This document shows positions 4,981 to 5,291 of a stretch of DNA of 5,291 nucleotides, in pieces. Origin of the DNA: Candidatus Nomurabacteria bacterium (GTDB lineage Bacteria > Patescibacteriota > Minisyncoccia > Phycocordibacterales > UBA9973); the NCBI GenBank assembly GCA_028286705.1, contig JAQBRC010000015.1, positions 1-5,291 of the forward strand, written 5' to 3'. The notes under the pieces are model-generated. The model saw nothing but the letters and a program-made list of their open reading frames with translations, was not told the origin of the DNA and ran no database searches. The position numbers and the translations under genes were made by a program. The stretch's first letter is position 1. Each line of letters starts with the position of its first letter.

Positions 4981-5003
4981 GGGAACAAGTGGGACGAAGT
5001 GGT
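4967..5003 (+). promoter_or_regulatory. MraZ operator: four TGGG boxes at 10-bp spacing
   Basis: The boxes GTGGG (4969-4973), ATGGG (4979-4983), GTGGG (4989-4993) and GTGGT (4999-5003) follow each other with an exact 10-bp period, one helical turn, so all face the same side of the DNA. The 9-mer ACGAAGTGG occurs at 4964-4972 and again 30 bases on at 4994-5002. MraZ is known to bind direct TGGG-type repeats separated by 5 bases before its own gene and to repress the dcw cluster. Here the boxes cover the -10 box, the probable transcription start and the leader, so bound MraZ would block RNA polymerase. The fourth box is degenerate in its last base. Confidence 0.88.
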
Positions 5004-5017
5004 AAATGTAAAAATAA

Positions 5018-5291
5018 ATGTTAATCGGCGAATACACACACAATATTGATGAAAAGAACAGATTGTCTCTTCCTATCAAGTTCCGTAAGGAAATGGGGAA
5101 GACGGTAATTATTGCACCCGGTCTAGAAAAGTCATTGTTCGTATTTACTGCAGCTGAATGGAAGAAGAAAGCCGAACAGCTGGCAGAAGGTTCAATGCTG
5201 CAGTCTGATACTCGTAGCTTTAGCCGATACTTTCTCGGTGGGGCAACTGAAGTAGCAGTAGATGCCAATGGCCGTATCTTGTTGCCTGACT
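5018..5291 (+). CDS. mraZ: Transcriptional regulator MraZ (3' end outside window)
   Basis: MraZ is a ring-forming DNA-binding regulator with two SpoVT/AbrB-type domains that usually controls its own dcw (division and cell wall) cluster. The visible 91 residues start MLIGEYTHNIDEKNRLSLP, the standard N-terminus. Both family DxxxR motifs are present: D11-EKN-R15 in the first domain and D82-ANG-R86 in the second. The family is about 140-150 residues, so about 50 are missing beyond the window edge. ATG 5018 is fixed by an in-frame TAA directly before it (5015-5017), and by agreement with family starts. No Shine-Dalgarno sequence is seen in the A-rich leader. The expected next genes are rsmH, ftsL and ftsI, which cannot be seen here. 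Confidence 0.97.
   Translation, partial: MLIGEYTHNIDEKNRLSLPIKFRKEMGKTVIIAPGLEKSLFVFTAAEWKKKAEQLAEGSMLQSDTRSFSRYFLGGATEVAVDANGRILLPD

Noticed and set aside
4834..5268. 144-codon open frame on the minus strand across the greA terminator and mraZ
   Set aside because: It runs through a terminator hairpin and an operator and is antisense to well-recognised genes.

Overview
The window looks like a compact bacterial chromosome segment with every gene on the + strand. I think it most likely comes from a Patescibacteria/CPR organism of the Paceibacteria (Parcubacteria) type. The reasons are the very short intergenic gaps, the lack of Shine-Dalgarno sequences before every gene start, small single-domain versions of familiar proteins, a penicillin-binding protein 2 with a cut-down N-terminal region, and several short membrane proteins of no known family. 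This placement is inferred from style and remembered family resemblance, not from a marker gene.

Layout. Positions 1-627 hold the 3' part of a sigma-70 family factor whose start lies outside the window. It is closed by a strong terminator (631-660). Next come a minimal MGMT-type DNA alkyltransferase-like protein (678-935), a membrane-anchored SIMPL/DUF541 protein (954-1676) and, one base later, a secreted and membrane-anchored protein with a probable Ig-like domain (1678-2406). A second unit pairs a 92-residue membrane protein (2440-2718) with an overlapping mrdA/PBP2 gene (2702-4396). greA (4423-4881) has its own promoter inside the end of mrdA and ends in a perfect 13-bp hairpin terminator (4893-4923). 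The window closes with the start of mraZ (5018-5291, cut by the window edge), normally the first gene of the division and cell wall (dcw) cluster. It is preceded by a TATAAT box set in a ladder of 10-bp-spaced TGGG repeats, the expected MraZ operator.

How it fits together. The right half is about the cell envelope: PBP2 cross-links peptidoglycan during elongation, its small membrane partner gene is translationally linked to it, and mraZ opens the division cluster. greA, between them, is a general transcription housekeeping gene. The middle pair (SIMPL plus Ig-like protein) is also extracytoplasmic. The left end (sigma factor, MGMT-like protein) concerns transcription and DNA repair.

The strongest unusual signals are three. 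First, a -10 hexamer lies only 6-9 bases before the ATG of four genes, which predicts leaderless or nearly leaderless mRNAs. Second, the sigma factor resembles the Bacteroidota primary sigma factor but has changed -35-reading residues. Third, the PBP2 lacks most of the usual pedestal/head region. I found no RNA gene, insertion sequence, CRISPR array or phage element, and no stretch above 300 bases without a gene. I do not see a clearly new multi-gene system; the best candidates for undescribed biology are the two small membrane/extracytoplasmic gene pairs.
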